Of a stretch of 64,000 nt of DNA, positions 34,205-42,939 are shown piece after piece. The number at the start of each line of letters is the position of its first letter. Positions within the stretch are counted from its first letter, which is position 1. This DNA is from Pseudorhodoplanes sp. (GTDB lineage: Bacteria; Pseudomonadota; Alphaproteobacteria; Rhizobiales; Xanthobacteraceae). A model generated the notes under the pieces. It saw only the letters and a list, made by a program, of their open reading frames with translations. It was not told the origin of the DNA and searched no databases. The stretch is taken from positions 2,873,126 to 2,937,125 of the forward strand of contig JAVSMS010000001.1 of assembly GCA_032027085.1 (NCBI GenBank), in the 5' to 3' direction. The position numbers and the translations under genes are program-made.

Positions 34205-36051
34205 TCTGCACCTACCATATCATGCGCCGCCTTCAGCGTCGCCAGCACGTCGCAGCCGGCGTAAATGAAGGATTGCACGCCCGCTGTCTTCAGGTTTTCT
34301 GCCTCTGCTGGCCGGCCTGCCAGATAGATATGCGTCGCGCCTGCCGCCGCGAGGGCCTTCGCGGCTTCCGCGCCCTGCGCCGCGTAGATCGCGTCCGACG
34401 AGCACAGGCAGGCGAGCTTGGCGCCGGATTGTTTGAACGCCGCGGCCAAGGCTGTCATGTCGCCATGGCCTTCCATCGCCTCGATCCCGCCAGCCTCGAA
34501 GAAGTTCTTGGCGAACGTCGCGCGCGCGATGGAGTCGGCCGGCGTGCCAAGCGTTGCAAGAAACACCTTCGGCCGCGCGCCGGCCTTTTCCAACATGCGG
34601 TCGGAGGCGTCGCGCAGTTTTTCGAACGGCTCGGCGAGGCGAATGCAGGGGAGAGCTTTTTCGGAAAATGCCGGCGCGACTTGCGATGCCGCTTGAAGGA
34701 CCTTGACCGAATTCTCGGAAAGATGAGGAAATTCGCTGGTGCCGGTGAGCGGATCCTTGCGCATGGCGACCGCGCGTTCGCGCTGGCCGCGCGTCTGCGC
34801 GACTTTATCCTGAATCAATCCGGCTTCGAGCGCGGCGGTCACGCCGCCGGCCGCTTCGATCTCCTGGAACAGCGTCCACGACGCATGACAGAGCTTGTCG
34901 GTCAAGTCCTCGATGCCGCCGGAGCCTGCCGCGGGATCGGCGACCTTCGCGAGATTGGATTCTTCCAGCAGGATGAGCTGCATGTTGCGCGCTATGCGCC
35001 GCGCGAAGGAATCCGGCAGGCCGAGCGCCGAGGTGAAGGGCAGCGCGGTGATCGCATTGGCGCCGCCGAGGCCGGCCGCGAAAGCGGCAATCGTCGTGCG
35101 CAGCATGTTCACGTAAGGGTCGCGCCGCGTCATCATCCGCCACGCCGTCTCCGCCGCGATGAAGGCCGGCTCTGGCGCAAGGTCGCAGGCCTCTTCCACA
35201 CGCCCCCACAATTTCCGCAAGGCGCGGAACTTCGCCATGGTCAGGAACTGGTCGGCGTCCGCCGAGAGACGGAAGAAGATCATGCGCCGGGCCTGATCGA
35301 GCGGAATGCCGCCGGCTTCCAGCGCGCGCAGATAGGCAAGCGCGACAGAGAGCGCGTAGGACAATTCCTGCGCTTCCGAACCGCCGGCATTGTGGATTAC
35401 CCGCGCGTCCGCCGCCGCGAACGGACCGCGAAAGCCTTCGTCGGCAAGCTTTTGCGTCATGCCGGCAAAGAGCGGCGCAATCTCTTGCCACGGAGCCGGA
35501 GACGAAGAGCCCGTGGCCATTAATCCGATGGGGTCGTAACCGATGCGCAAATTACACGACGCCGGGTCAAGGCGACGCTGTCTGATCAGCTCCGCGACAT
35601 GTTCGGGCACGTCCTTGGCCACGCGGGTGAGCTGGAATTCGATCGGCGCGCCCGCGTCGAGATAGACGCCGTCGAGAATGCGGGCGAGGCCGTCTGCCGA
35701 AGTGTCGATGCCAAAGCCCTGCGACCCGACCGAGCTGGGGCAGACAATCACCAGACCGTTGGCGCCGTTCTCCAGATCCTCTAGCGCCTGCCGGTTGGCT
35801 TCCTGCGGATCGGGATGATCGACCAGCGCCATGACCTGCCAGGGCGCAGCGAGGGCGGCGCGGCCGGCTACGGGACTGGCGCCGGCAGCGCGCTCATACA
35901 GCGGCTCGATCTTCAAGCCGTCATAGGTCTTGTGGGCCAGCTTCTTGTCGAAGGGCGCGCCTTTCAGCACGCCATCGACCAGCTTGAGCCATTGCTCGCG
36001 AGTTGCGGGGGGAAATTCGGCGGCGAGGGGCAGGTTGTCCGGCACAGTCAT
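34201..36051 (-). CDS. mutA: Methylmalonyl-CoA mutase small subunit
   Basis: A 616-residue partner of MutB. It keeps the mutase-barrel fold ([20 protein letters not shown]) but its C-terminal B12-like domain lacks the DxHxxG cobalamin ligand ([17 protein letters not shown] in that place), as expected for the non-catalytic subunit. Four-base overlap with mutB. The gene starts 45 bases after the folK stop on the same strand, so read-through from the folate genes is possible. Confidence 0.95.
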   Translation of the reverse strand: MTVPDNLPLAAEFPPATREQWLKLVDGVLKGAPFDKKLAHKTYDGLKIEPLYERAAGASPVAGRAALAAPWQVMALVDHPDPQEANRQALEDLENGANGLVIVCPSSVGSQGFGIDTSADGLARILDGVYLDAGAPIEFQLTRVAKDVPEHVAELIRQRRLDPASCNLRIGYDPIGLMATGSSSPAPWQEIAPLFAGMTQKLADEGFRGPFAAADARVIHNAGGSEAQELSYALSVALAYLRALEAGGIPLDQARRMIFFRLSADADQFLTMAKFRALRKLWGRVEEACDLAPEPAFIAAETAWRMMTRRDPYVNMLRTTIAAFAAGLGGANAITALPFTSALGLPDSFARRIARNMQLILLEESNLAKVADPAAGSGGIEDLTDKLCHASWTLFQEIEAAGGVTAALEAGLIQDKVAQTRGQRERAVAMRKDPLTGTSEFPHLSENSVKVLQAASQVAPAFSEKALPCIRLAEPFEKLRDASDRMLEKAGARPKVFLATLGTPADSIARATFAKNFFEAGGIEAMEGHGDMTALAAAFKQSGAKLACLCSSDAIYAAQGAEAAKALAAAGATHIYLAGRPAEAENLKTAGVQSFIYAGCDVLATLKAAHDMVGAE

Positions 36052-36096
36052 GGGCGGAAAATGCCATGCCTGCGGGCTTCCGCCAAATGACCGGGG

Positions 36097-36591
36097 TTAA
36101 GACTTTCGGTCCGGGAGGCGGCGGATTCCGGCCCGGTCCAGCCGGGCAAGCGCATCCCGGATTGGCACACCCCCAATCCGCCACTCCGGCACAATCTCCG
36201 AAACCGGCACTAGCACGAAGGCCCGCTCACGTGCGCGCGGGTGGGGCAGGGTGAGGTCGGGCTCCTCGATGACCTCGCCACCATAGTCGATGAGGTCGAT
36301 ATCGAGGGTGCGCGGTCCCCAGCGTGTCTCTCGCGCCCGGTCGCGGCCATACAGGCGCTCGATCATCTGCCCGCGCGCCAAGAGCTCGTGCGGCGGCAGG
36401 CTGGTCTCGATCAGGATGCAGGCGTTGACGAAGGCGGGCTGGTCCTCGACGCCCCAGGGCGGCGTTTCATAGTCCGAGGAGCGTTTCACCAGCCGAACCT
36501 CGCGTCCGTCACAGAAGGTTGCGATGCCGCGATCAATGGTCGCGCGCGCGTCGCCGACATTGCCGCCGAAGGCAATCAGCGCCTGCGGCAC
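36097..36591 (-). CDS. folK: 2-amino-4-hydroxy-6-hydroxymethyldihydropteridine pyrophosphokinase
   Basis: A 164-residue HPPK that pyrophosphorylates hydroxymethyl-dihydropterin in folate synthesis. Motifs: LIAFGGNVGDARATI at the start, the YETPPWG loop, AFVNACILIET and the signature RWGPRTLDIDLIDY with catalytic Asp pair. The start is GTG 36591, with GGAG upstream; no ATG suits the conserved beginning. A palindromic repeat (36607-36723) lies between it and folB. It is the last of folP-folB-folK. Confidence 0.93.
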   Translation of the reverse strand: MPQALIAFGGNVGDARATIDRGIATFCDGREVRLVKRSSDYETPPWGVEDQPAFVNACILIETSLPPHELLARGQMIERLYGRDRARETRWGPRTLDIDLIDYGGEVIEEPDLTLPHPRARERAFVLVPVSEIVPEWRIGGVPIRDALARLDRAGIRRLPDRKS

Positions 36592-36606
36592 GTTATTTTC
36601 TCCGCA

Positions 36607-36723
36607 GTCGTCCCCGCGCCCGAACTCGGGTTTACCCGAGATCGGATTGTCAAGGTGCACAAGTCGGCTCTGGCCGACTTGTGTCCGGGGGCCCATAAAT
36701 ACCCCCGCTTGCGCTGGGATGAC
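36607..36723. repeat. Palindromic intergenic repeat (GTCNTCCC-type ends)
   Basis: About 117 bases bounded by GTCGTCCCCGCG and CGCTGGGATGAC, which pair at 10 of 12 positions. Inside are a perfect ACAAGTCGGC/GCCGACTTGT hairpin and a CTCGGG/CCCGAG hairpin. It resembles the REP-like elements common between genes in Bradyrhizobium relatives. It separates folB and folK. Confidence 0.65.
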
Positions 36724-36748
36724 GCCGGTGATTGTTGATCGATCGGCA

Positions 36749-37117
36749 TTAGCCCTTCCGCGCGCGGCTGATGATGATCCCCACATCGTCGAACGTCGCG
36801 GCGATCGGGGCGTGCGGCTTGTGCACGGTGATGCGCACGGCGGTGATCTTGTCGAATTTTGCCAGCACGGCATCGACTACCGCGCCGGCGGCCGCCTCGA
36901 TCAGCTTGTAGCGTATCGCGCAAAAGGCCTCGCTCGCCGTTGCCACCACCTGATCGTAGGAGACCGTATGCGCCAGCCGGTCGGAGCGCGCGGCGCTCGA
37001 CAGGTCAATGGTGAGATCGAGATCGAGGCTGAAGGTTTGCCCCACCTTGGCCTCGTGCGCCATCACGCCGTGATAGGCATGAAGGCTCAGCCCGCGGATG
37101 AAGATCGTGTCGGTCAT
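36749..37117 (-). CDS. folB: Dihydroneopterin aldolase
   Basis: A 122-residue enzyme of folate synthesis, cleaving dihydroneopterin to hydroxymethyl-dihydropterin and glycolaldehyde. It begins with the family pattern FIRGLSLHAYHGVMAHE, has the TVSYDQVV strand and a C-terminal VRITVHKPHAPI. Its start overlaps the folP stop by four bases. Confidence 0.95.
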   Translation of the reverse strand: MTDTIFIRGLSLHAYHGVMAHEAKVGQTFSLDLDLTIDLSSAARSDRLAHTVSYDQVVATASEAFCAIRYKLIEAAAGAVVDAVLAKFDKITAVRITVHKPHAPIAATFDDVGIIISRARKG

Positions 37118-37959
37118 TGCGACACCTTTCTGATCGCGTCGGCCACGCGCAAGGCCTGCACGGTTTCGGCGACGTCATGCACGCGCACGATCGCCGCGCC
37201 TTTCTGCACCGCCAGAAGATTGCCGGCGATCGACCCGCCCAGCCGCTGCATCGGCTCGGACGGCACCACATGCGAAATGAAACGCTTGCGCGAGAGACCC
37301 ATCAGCAGCGGCAGGCCGAAGCGCTTGAAATCTTCCAGCCGCGCTATTGCCGTTAGGCTTTGCGCGGGCGTCTTGCCGAAACCGATGCCCGGATCGAGCA
37401 CGATCATGTCGCGGGCAATGCCGGCGCGATCGGCGATCGCGAGCGAGCGCTCGAAGAACGACATCATGTCGGCGATGATGTCGATGTTAGGCTCCGCCTT
37501 GACGCGATTGTGCATGACGATCACCGGCACGCGATGCTCCGCCACCACGCGCGCCATGTCAGGATCGCGCTGCAGGCCCCAGATGTCGTTGGCGATCTGT
37601 GCGCCTTGGGCAATGGCCCAGGCGACAACTTTCGCCTTCATGCTGTCGATCGACACCGGCTTGCCCAGCGCGACGACGGCGGGGAGGACCGACTTCAGCC
37701 GCGCGCATTCCTCTTCAGCCGACACCTCGACCGCGCCGCCGTAGGGGCGGGTGGATTCCGCGCCCACGTCAATAATGTCGGCGCCGTCGCCCGCCATGCG
37801 GGCCGCATGCGCGATAGCTACCGCCGGATCGACAAAGCGCCCGCCGTCAGAAAAAGAGTCCGGCGTCAGGTTGAGAATGCCCATCACCAGCGTGCGCTCG
37901 GCCGCCAGCAGACGGGTGAGCGCGGACGGGTTGTCGGCGAGGGCGGTTGCAGGGCTCAT
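37114..37959 (-). CDS. folP: Dihydropteroate synthase
   Basis: A 281-residue TIM-barrel enzyme joining hydroxymethyl-dihydropterin pyrophosphate and p-aminobenzoate; it is the sulfonamide target. Signatures: MGILNLTPDSFSDGG, DVGAESTRP, SIDSMKAKV, the DPGIGFGKTPAQS loop and GLSRKRFISH. I prefer ATG 37959. The farther ATG at 38010 is inside the end of a palindromic repeat (38006-38108), so it is less likely to be the natural start. Overlaps folB by four bases. Confidence 0.95.
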   Translation of the reverse strand: MSPATALADNPSALTRLLAAERTLVMGILNLTPDSFSDGGRFVDPAVAIAHAARMAGDGADIIDVGAESTRPYGGAVEVSAEEECARLKSVLPAVVALGKPVSIDSMKAKVVAWAIAQGAQIANDIWGLQRDPDMARVVAEHRVPVIVMHNRVKAEPNIDIIADMMSFFERSLAIADRAGIARDMIVLDPGIGFGKTPAQSLTAIARLEDFKRFGLPLLMGLSRKRFISHVVPSEPMQRLGGSIAGNLLAVQKGAAIVRVHDVAETVQALRVADAIRKVSQ

Positions 37960-38005
37960 GCCCGCCGCTTTGCGCGGTCCGATGGTAGGTGTCAATGTTT
38001 TCAAC

Positions 38006-38108
38006 GTCATTCCGGGGCGCGGTCCGAGGCGCGAACCCGGAAACCAGACATAACCTCAATATTTTCGTCTGGATTCCGGGCCCGTCCTTCGGACCGTCCC
38101 GGAATGAC
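38006..38108. repeat. Palindromic intergenic repeat (GTCATTCC ends)
   Basis: About 103 bases bounded by GTCATTCCGGGGCGCGGTCC and GGACCGTCCCGGAATGAC, which pair apart from a small bulge. The element is typical of the imperfect palindromes between genes in Bradyrhizobium and Rhodopseudomonas relatives. It lies between folP and the DUF4332 gene. Confidence 0.75.
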
Positions 38109-38111
38109 CGC

Positions 38112-38525
38112 TCAATACGTAATCTTCAGCGGCAGTTTCTTTGCGTGGTCGATCCAGCGGCCGACCGTCTTGTCCGAAGGCAACAGTTTGACCAGCTTTC
38201 GCTTCTCGTTTGCCCCGCGCATCGCTGCGGCGAGCTTGGCCGGATTGCGGTATTTCAACTCGCGCACCGTATCGACGCCGCAGACCCGCAGCAATTCGGC
38301 ATAGTCGGCGCCAAGGCCTTTGACCCGCATGCGGTCGGCCATGTTGGCGAGCCGCAGCAGGCATTTTTCGTCAATTCCGGTTTTCTCAGCGAGAAGCTTC
38401 CTGCCCTTGCTGGTGCGCGCCGCTTCGAGCAGTTTCTCGGTGGTGCGAATCCCCACCGACCGGAAAATGGCGACGGTCTCAGTATCGATACCGTCAAGAT
38501 TTTTAATCGGATACGAAATCGACAC
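38112..38525 (-). CDS. DUF4332 domain protein
   Basis: A 137-residue cytoplasmic protein with helix-hairpin-helix-like repeats: NLDGIDTETVAIFRSVGIRTTEKLL at the start and KGLGADYAELLRVCGVDTVREL in the middle. This matches DUF4332, which resembles DNA-binding (HhH) modules of polymerases and ligases, though no function is proven. Basic C-terminus (WIDHAKKLPLKITY). It seems to be monocistronic. Confidence 0.85.
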   Translation of the reverse strand: MSISYPIKNLDGIDTETVAIFRSVGIRTTEKLLEAARTSKGRKLLAEKTGIDEKCLLRLANMADRMRVKGLGADYAELLRVCGVDTVRELKYRNPAKLAAAMRGANEKRKLVKLLPSDKTVGRWIDHAKKLPLKITY

Positions 38526-38570
38526 GTAGCACGCCCTTTGAAATTTCCGCTGCGAACTATGAGAGCGGCC

Positions 38571-38930
38571 TTAGACGAATTGGCTGAGGCCCGGGATGGC
38601 AGCGACAATCTCGCCGACGGTGTCCTCTCCGGCCTTCTCCCTGGCATAAGCGAGCAGGGTGCGTGCGACGCTCTGCACTTCACCCATGCTGAGTCCTGCG
38701 GACATCAGTTGGGTTCCGACCCCCATGATGCCGCCCATTCCGAAGCCGCCGCCGGCGGATTCACCGGCTCGCGCCGCGGCTTCTGCACCAGGCATACTCG
38801 CGAGCAGCGCCTGCATCTTGTCCGCAGGGCCCTCCTTGAGCAGAAACGCTAAAATGATTCCGACCGCCTTCTCGGCGACATCGCGATCGATGCCGACCTC
38901 TGCGACGAGTCGAGTGACAAGCTCGTCCAT
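38571..38930 (-). CDS. Small DUF2267/DUF2780-like protein
   Basis: A 119-residue protein with a helical first part (MDELVTRLVAEVGIDRDVAEKAVGII), a Gly-rich linker (GGGFGMGGIMGVG) and a helical end (VGEIVAAIPGLSQFV). The arrangement, helix bundle then VGEIVAAIPGL, fits the DUF2267-like / DUF2780-like small stress-type proteins; the exact family is uncertain. ATG 38930 has an AGAGG site upstream and is favoured over 38951. Confidence 0.7.
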   Translation of the reverse strand: MDELVTRLVAEVGIDRDVAEKAVGIILAFLLKEGPADKMQALLASMPGAEAAARAGESAGGGFGMGGIMGVGTQLMSAGLSMGEVQSVARTLLAYAREKAGEDTVGEIVAAIPGLSQFV

Positions 38931-39160
38931 GACCTCTGCCCCCTCCCGCACTGCGGCGGGTCGTCGGATTATTGATAATCAATCCCGGCAATGAGGAAAA
39001 CACGTCTGCGGGCGTTTCCGCGCATGTGTGACACGATGGCCACTATGCCAGCATTGCTTGCGTTCAAGCGCGATCAAAGGAACGTTGCGCATGCGGTTGA
39101 CCGGATACGGCAACGGCTGAAAGATACGTCTGAAAGCTGCGAGCTTCGAGAGGTTTGGCT

Positions 39161-40876
39161 ATGGCAAAATCATCAAAAACGCCAAAAGGCACCGCGAGTG
39201 GAAAAGCTGCCAAATCATCCCGGGCGGAAACTGCGTCTGACGCCGAGACGCAGAAGGCTCCCGCGGCTGCTCTTGCAACGGAAATCGATCCCCCAGGACA
39301 GATATTTGTCGGAAAAAGTGACAAGCCTGAACTTCTCACGCTCAAGCTCGCCAACCGTCACGGCCTTGTCACTGGCGCCACTGGCACCGGCAAGACCGTG
39401 ACCCTGCAGGTATTGGCGGAAGGCTTTTCGCGTGCCGGCGTGCCGGTCTTCGCCGCCGATATCAAGGGCGACCTGTCCGGCGTGGCAGCCCTGGGCGAGG
39501 CCAAGGATTTCCTGGTGGAGCGCGCCGCCAACATGGGTCTTAAATTTCAGCCTGACGAATATCCCGTCATCTTCTGGGACCTGTTTGGCGAGCAGGGCCA
39601 TCCGATCCGCACTACCGTGTCCGAGATGGGACCGCTTCTGTTGGCGCGGCTTCTCAACCTGAACGATGTGCAGGAGGGCGCGCTCAACATCGCCTTTAGG
39701 ATTGCTGACGATCAGGGGCTGGCGCTGCTCGATTTCAAGGATTTGCGCACGATCCTAGACGCGGTCGCGCCGTTCGGCACCAAGAGGGAGGCGGACGAGG
39801 GCACCGGCAACCCGCAACTCGACGAGATCAAGCGCGCGGTCGCGAGCTACGGTAACGTCACCAAGCAGACTATCGGAACCATCCAGCGCGCGCTGCTGGT
39901 TCTGGAAAACCAGGGCGGCGAAAAATTCTTTGGCGAGCCTGCACTCGAACTGAAGGACTTCATGAAGACCGACCGCGAGGGCCGCGGCTACATCAATATT
40001 CTAGCCGCCGACAAGCTGATGGCCAATCCGCGCCTCTATTCCACCTTTCTGTTGTGGCTCTTGTCGGAATTGTTCGAGGAATTGCCGGAGGTCGGCGATC
40101 CGGACAAGCCTAGGCTCGTGTTTTTTTTCGACGAGGCGCATCTTCTGTTCGACGAGGCCCCGAAGGCGCTGCTCGACAAGATCGAGCAGGTGGTGCGGCT
40201 CATTCGCTCCAAGGGCGTCGGCGTCTATTTCGTGACGCAAAATCCGCTCGACGTGCCCGACAAGGTTCTGGCGCAGCTTGGCAACCGCGTGCAGCACGCG
40301 CTGCGCGCCTTCACCCCGCGCGACCAGAAAGCCGTGCAGACCGCCGCCGACACATTCCGTCCGAACCCGAAGCTCAAAACCGGGCAGGTGATCATGGAGC
40401 TCGGTAAGGGCGAGGCGCTGGTGTCGTTCCTGGAAGCGAAGGGCACGCCGTCGATCGTCGAGCGCTGCATGATCCGCCCGCCCTCCGCACGCATGGGACC
40501 GATCACGCCGGCCGAGCGGTCGGGGATCATGGCAAAAAGCCCAGTCAAGGGAAAATACGACACCACGATTGACTCCGAATCCGCCTACGAGAAACTCGGC
40601 AAGCGGGTCTCGCGCGAAGCCGCCCCTGCTGAGGCGGCCCAGGAAGAATCGGGCGGCGTCGGTGACTGGCTCGGCGGCATCTTCGGCACCAACAAGAAGC
40701 GAGGCGAGCGGCTGACGACGGGTCAGCACGTCGCGCGCAGTGTCGCCCGCACCGTGACGACTGCCGTGATCGGCGGTGTTGCTGCATCTATCGGCAAGCA
40801 GATCGGCGGGCGGCACGGCGCTTCGATCGGCCGGTCCATCGTGCGCGGCACGCTTGGGGGAATATTGAGGCGCTAG
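39161..40876 (+). CDS. HerA-like ATPase, DUF853 (YjgR) family
   Basis: A 571-residue ATPase. After an Ala/Lys-rich first 40 residues comes a FtsK/HerA-type core: Walker A GATGTGKT (72-79), [10 protein letters not shown], a [11 protein letters not shown] Walker B and the [22 protein letters not shown] sensor region. The end (after about 500) is Gly/Arg-rich ([19 protein letters not shown]). YjgR-type proteins are DNA-translocase-like but have no settled function. CGAGAGG at 39146-39153 supports ATG 39161. Divergent from the DUF2267-like gene. Confidence 0.93.
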   Translation: MAKSSKTPKGTASGKAAKSSRAETASDAETQKAPAAALATEIDPPGQIFVGKSDKPELLTLKLANRHGLVTGATGTGKTVTLQVLAEGFSRAGVPVFAADIKGDLSGVAALGEAKDFLVERAANMGLKFQPDEYPVIFWDLFGEQGHPIRTTVSEMGPLLLARLLNLNDVQEGALNIAFRIADDQGLALLDFKDLRTILDAVAPFGTKREADEGTGNPQLDEIKRAVASYGNVTKQTIGTIQRALLVLENQGGEKFFGEPALELKDFMKTDREGRGYINILAADKLMANPRLYSTFLLWLLSELFEELPEVGDPDKPRLVFFFDEAHLLFDEAPKALLDKIEQVVRLIRSKGVGVYFVTQNPLDVPDKVLAQLGNRVQHALRAFTPRDQKAVQTAADTFRPNPKLKTGQVIMELGKGEALVSFLEAKGTPSIVERCMIRPPSARMGPITPAERSGIMAKSPVKGKYDTTIDSESAYEKLGKRVSREAAPAEAAQEESGGVGDWLGGIFGTNKKRGERLTTGQHVARSVARTVTTAVIGGVAASIGKQIGGRHGASIGRSIVRGTLGGILRR

Positions 40877-40883
40877 TTTCTCC

Positions 40884-40963
40884 GTCATGCCCACGCTTGT
40901 CGTGAGCATCCACGTCTTGGCTGCGAATTGGACGTGGATGGCCGGGACAAGCCCAGCCATGAC
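40884..40963. repeat. Palindromic intergenic repeat (GTCATGCC ends)
   Basis: About 80 bases bounded by GTCATGCCC and AGCCATGAC, with the inner arms CATCCACGTC and GACGTGGATG exactly paired and GCTTGTC pairing with GACAAGC. It fills the gap between the HerA-like gene and the M20 gene. Confidence 0.75.
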
Positions 40964-40980
40964 GAACTGAGAGGTTTGTT

Positions 40981-42384
40981 ATGACATCTTTGAGTGAATC
41001 CCTCCCCAAAGTCCTCGCGCGCATCGACGCCGATCTCGACAAAAGCCTAGAGCGGCTATTCGCCTTCCTGCGTCTGCAATCGATCTCGACCGACCCGGCT
41101 TATGCCGATCAGTGCAAGCAGGCTGCGGACTTCGTGGCAAAGGATTTGGCGACCCTCGGTCTCGACGCGCAGGTGCGCCCGACCAAGGGACATCCGGTGG
41201 TGGTGGCGAAATCAAAAAGTGGCAGGGCAAATGGCGGACCGCGCGTTCTCTTTTATGGTCACTATGACGTGCAGCCAGTCGATCCGTTGAACGAATGGAC
41301 GACGCCGCCCTTCGAGCCGCGCATCGAAGACCTCGGTAATGGCCGCAAGATCATCGTTGCGCGCGGCGCCTGCGACGACAAGGGCCAGTTGATGACCTTC
41401 GTCGAGGCCTGCCGCGCCTTCAAGGAAGTGACCGGCAAGCTGCCGCTCGACATTACGGTGATGATCGAGGGCGAAGAGGAATGTGGCTCGAAGAGCCTGT
41501 TTCCCTTTGTTGAAGAAAATGCCGCCGAACTGAAGCGCGATATGGCGCTCGTCTGCGACACCGGCATGTGGAACGCGACCACGCCTTCGGTGACGACCTC
41601 TTTGCGCGGCCTCGTCTATGAAGAGGTGACGGTGACCGCCGCCGACCGCGACCTGCATTCCGGCCTGTTTGGCGGCGCGGCGCAAAATCCGGTGCGTGTG
41701 CTGGCCAAGATCATCGCTGCGATCCACGACGACAACGGCCGCATCACCATTCCCGGGTTCTACGACGGCGTTGCCGAATTGCCGGCCGACATCAAAGCCG
41801 ATCTAAAGGCGCTCAACCTGACTGCGGATGAATTCCTCGGCCAGGTTGGCCTGAAAGTCCCCTCCGGTGAGAGTGACCGTATGGTGATCGAGCAGATTTC
41901 CACACGCCCGGCCTGTGACGTGAACGGCATTGTCGGTGGCTATACCGGCGAGGGTGCTAAGACTGTCATCGCCGCGCAGGCGAAAGCGAAAATCTCCTTC
42001 CGCCTGGTCGGCGACCAGAATCCGGAGAAGATCCGCGATGCTTTCCGCGCCTTCGTGCGCGAACGCATCCCTGCCGACTGCAAAGTCACTTTCGAGAATT
42101 TCGGCTGTGCGCCGGCGTTGCAACTGCCCTTCGACAGTCCGGCGATCACGAAGGCTCGCAAGGCGCTGCAGGAGGAGTGGGAAACGAAGGCGGTGACGGT
42201 CGGGATGGGCGGCTCGATCCCGATCGTCGGCGATTTCAAGCGTATCCTCGGCATGGACACGCTCATGGTCGGCTTCGCGCTCGATGACGACCGCGTGCAT
42301 TCGCCTAACGAGAAATACGATCTCACGTCATTTCATAGAGGCACGCGGAGCTGGGCGCGCATCCTCGCGGCGCTGGCGTCTTGA
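40981..42384 (+). CDS. M20-family metallopeptidase (dipeptidase type)
   Basis: A 467-residue di-zinc hydrolase of the M20 family. Ligands and catalytic residues are visible: His94 and Asp96 in FYGHYDVQPVDP, bridging Asp132 in RGACDDKGQ, catalytic/ligand Glu165-167 in EGEEECGS, Asp in VCDTGMW and His near the end in DDRVHSPNEKYDL. The dimerisation (lid) domain lies between. Members cleave dipeptides or amidated amino acids; substrate unknown. Not clearly in an operon. Confidence 0.94.
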   Translation: MTSLSESLPKVLARIDADLDKSLERLFAFLRLQSISTDPAYADQCKQAADFVAKDLATLGLDAQVRPTKGHPVVVAKSKSGRANGGPRVLFYGHYDVQPVDPLNEWTTPPFEPRIEDLGNGRKIIVARGACDDKGQLMTFVEACRAFKEVTGKLPLDITVMIEGEEECGSKSLFPFVEENAAELKRDMALVCDTGMWNATTPSVTTSLRGLVYEEVTVTAADRDLHSGLFGGAAQNPVRVLAKIIAAIHDDNGRITIPGFYDGVAELPADIKADLKALNLTADEFLGQVGLKVPSGESDRMVIEQISTRPACDVNGIVGGYTGEGAKTVIAAQAKAKISFRLVGDQNPEKIRDAFRAFVRERIPADCKVTFENFGCAPALQLPFDSPAITKARKALQEEWETKAVTVGMGGSIPIVGDFKRILGMDTLMVGFALDDDRVHSPNEKYDLTSFHRGTRSWARILAALAS

Positions 42385-42939
42385 ACTTGCGATCGGTAGC
42401 CCGGGTTGAATGCAGCGAAATAGAGGAGAGATCTTGCATCACATGTACGCTGTCCCGCATTTCCCTTCGCTTCAAGCGAGCTGCTAGCTCTAGCCCAGAA
42501 TGCGGGCGCTATCCGCCCGCGCTCGGGTTGCCACGGGGCTCCGTCCCTCCGCACCAGGACCGGGGGCAAAGCGGGTCTGCTTAGGCCGGACCAAGCGTGA
42601 CCCGGGGGTGGTGGGATCAGACCTGCGCCGCGCGCTTTATTAGAACGCCGCGCTTGCGAGCGTGACACGAGTGCATCGTCTCTCGGCACCCCTGTGCAAC
42701 TTGGCGCGCCTCGGGGCGCTCCGCACCCCTCATTCATTGCTGAGAGAACAACCGAAGGCGGACGCGGCGCCTCAAACAATACAGCGATAACGCGCGCCCA
42801 TGTCCGACCTATCAGCAGAACCGGCTGAACGCCAGAAGGGAACAATTCCGCAGGCCGGGCATTTGAGGAACACCCAACGTTGCTCGGCGCCGGCAGATCG
42901 CCTGGAACGAGTCGACAACCTGAATCGGTGAGGCCAAGC
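42385..42939. other. Long non-coding stretch of imperfect palindromes
   Basis: About 555 bases without a convincing gene. Open frames exist on both strands but read like shadow protein (Arg/Pro/Ala-rich, no ribosome site). The sequence has GC-rich imperfect palindromes such as GCGGGCGCTATCCGCCCGC near 42502, and phrases common in alphaproteobacterial intergenic repeats (TAGCCCGGGTTGAATGCAGC). The promoter of the AI-2E-family gene must lie at its right end. A diverged repeat cluster is the best description. Confidence 0.4.

Noticed and set aside
37960-38010. N-terminal extension of folP from ATG 38010
   Set aside because: The ATG lies in the end of a palindromic repeat and adds residues not expected in the family.
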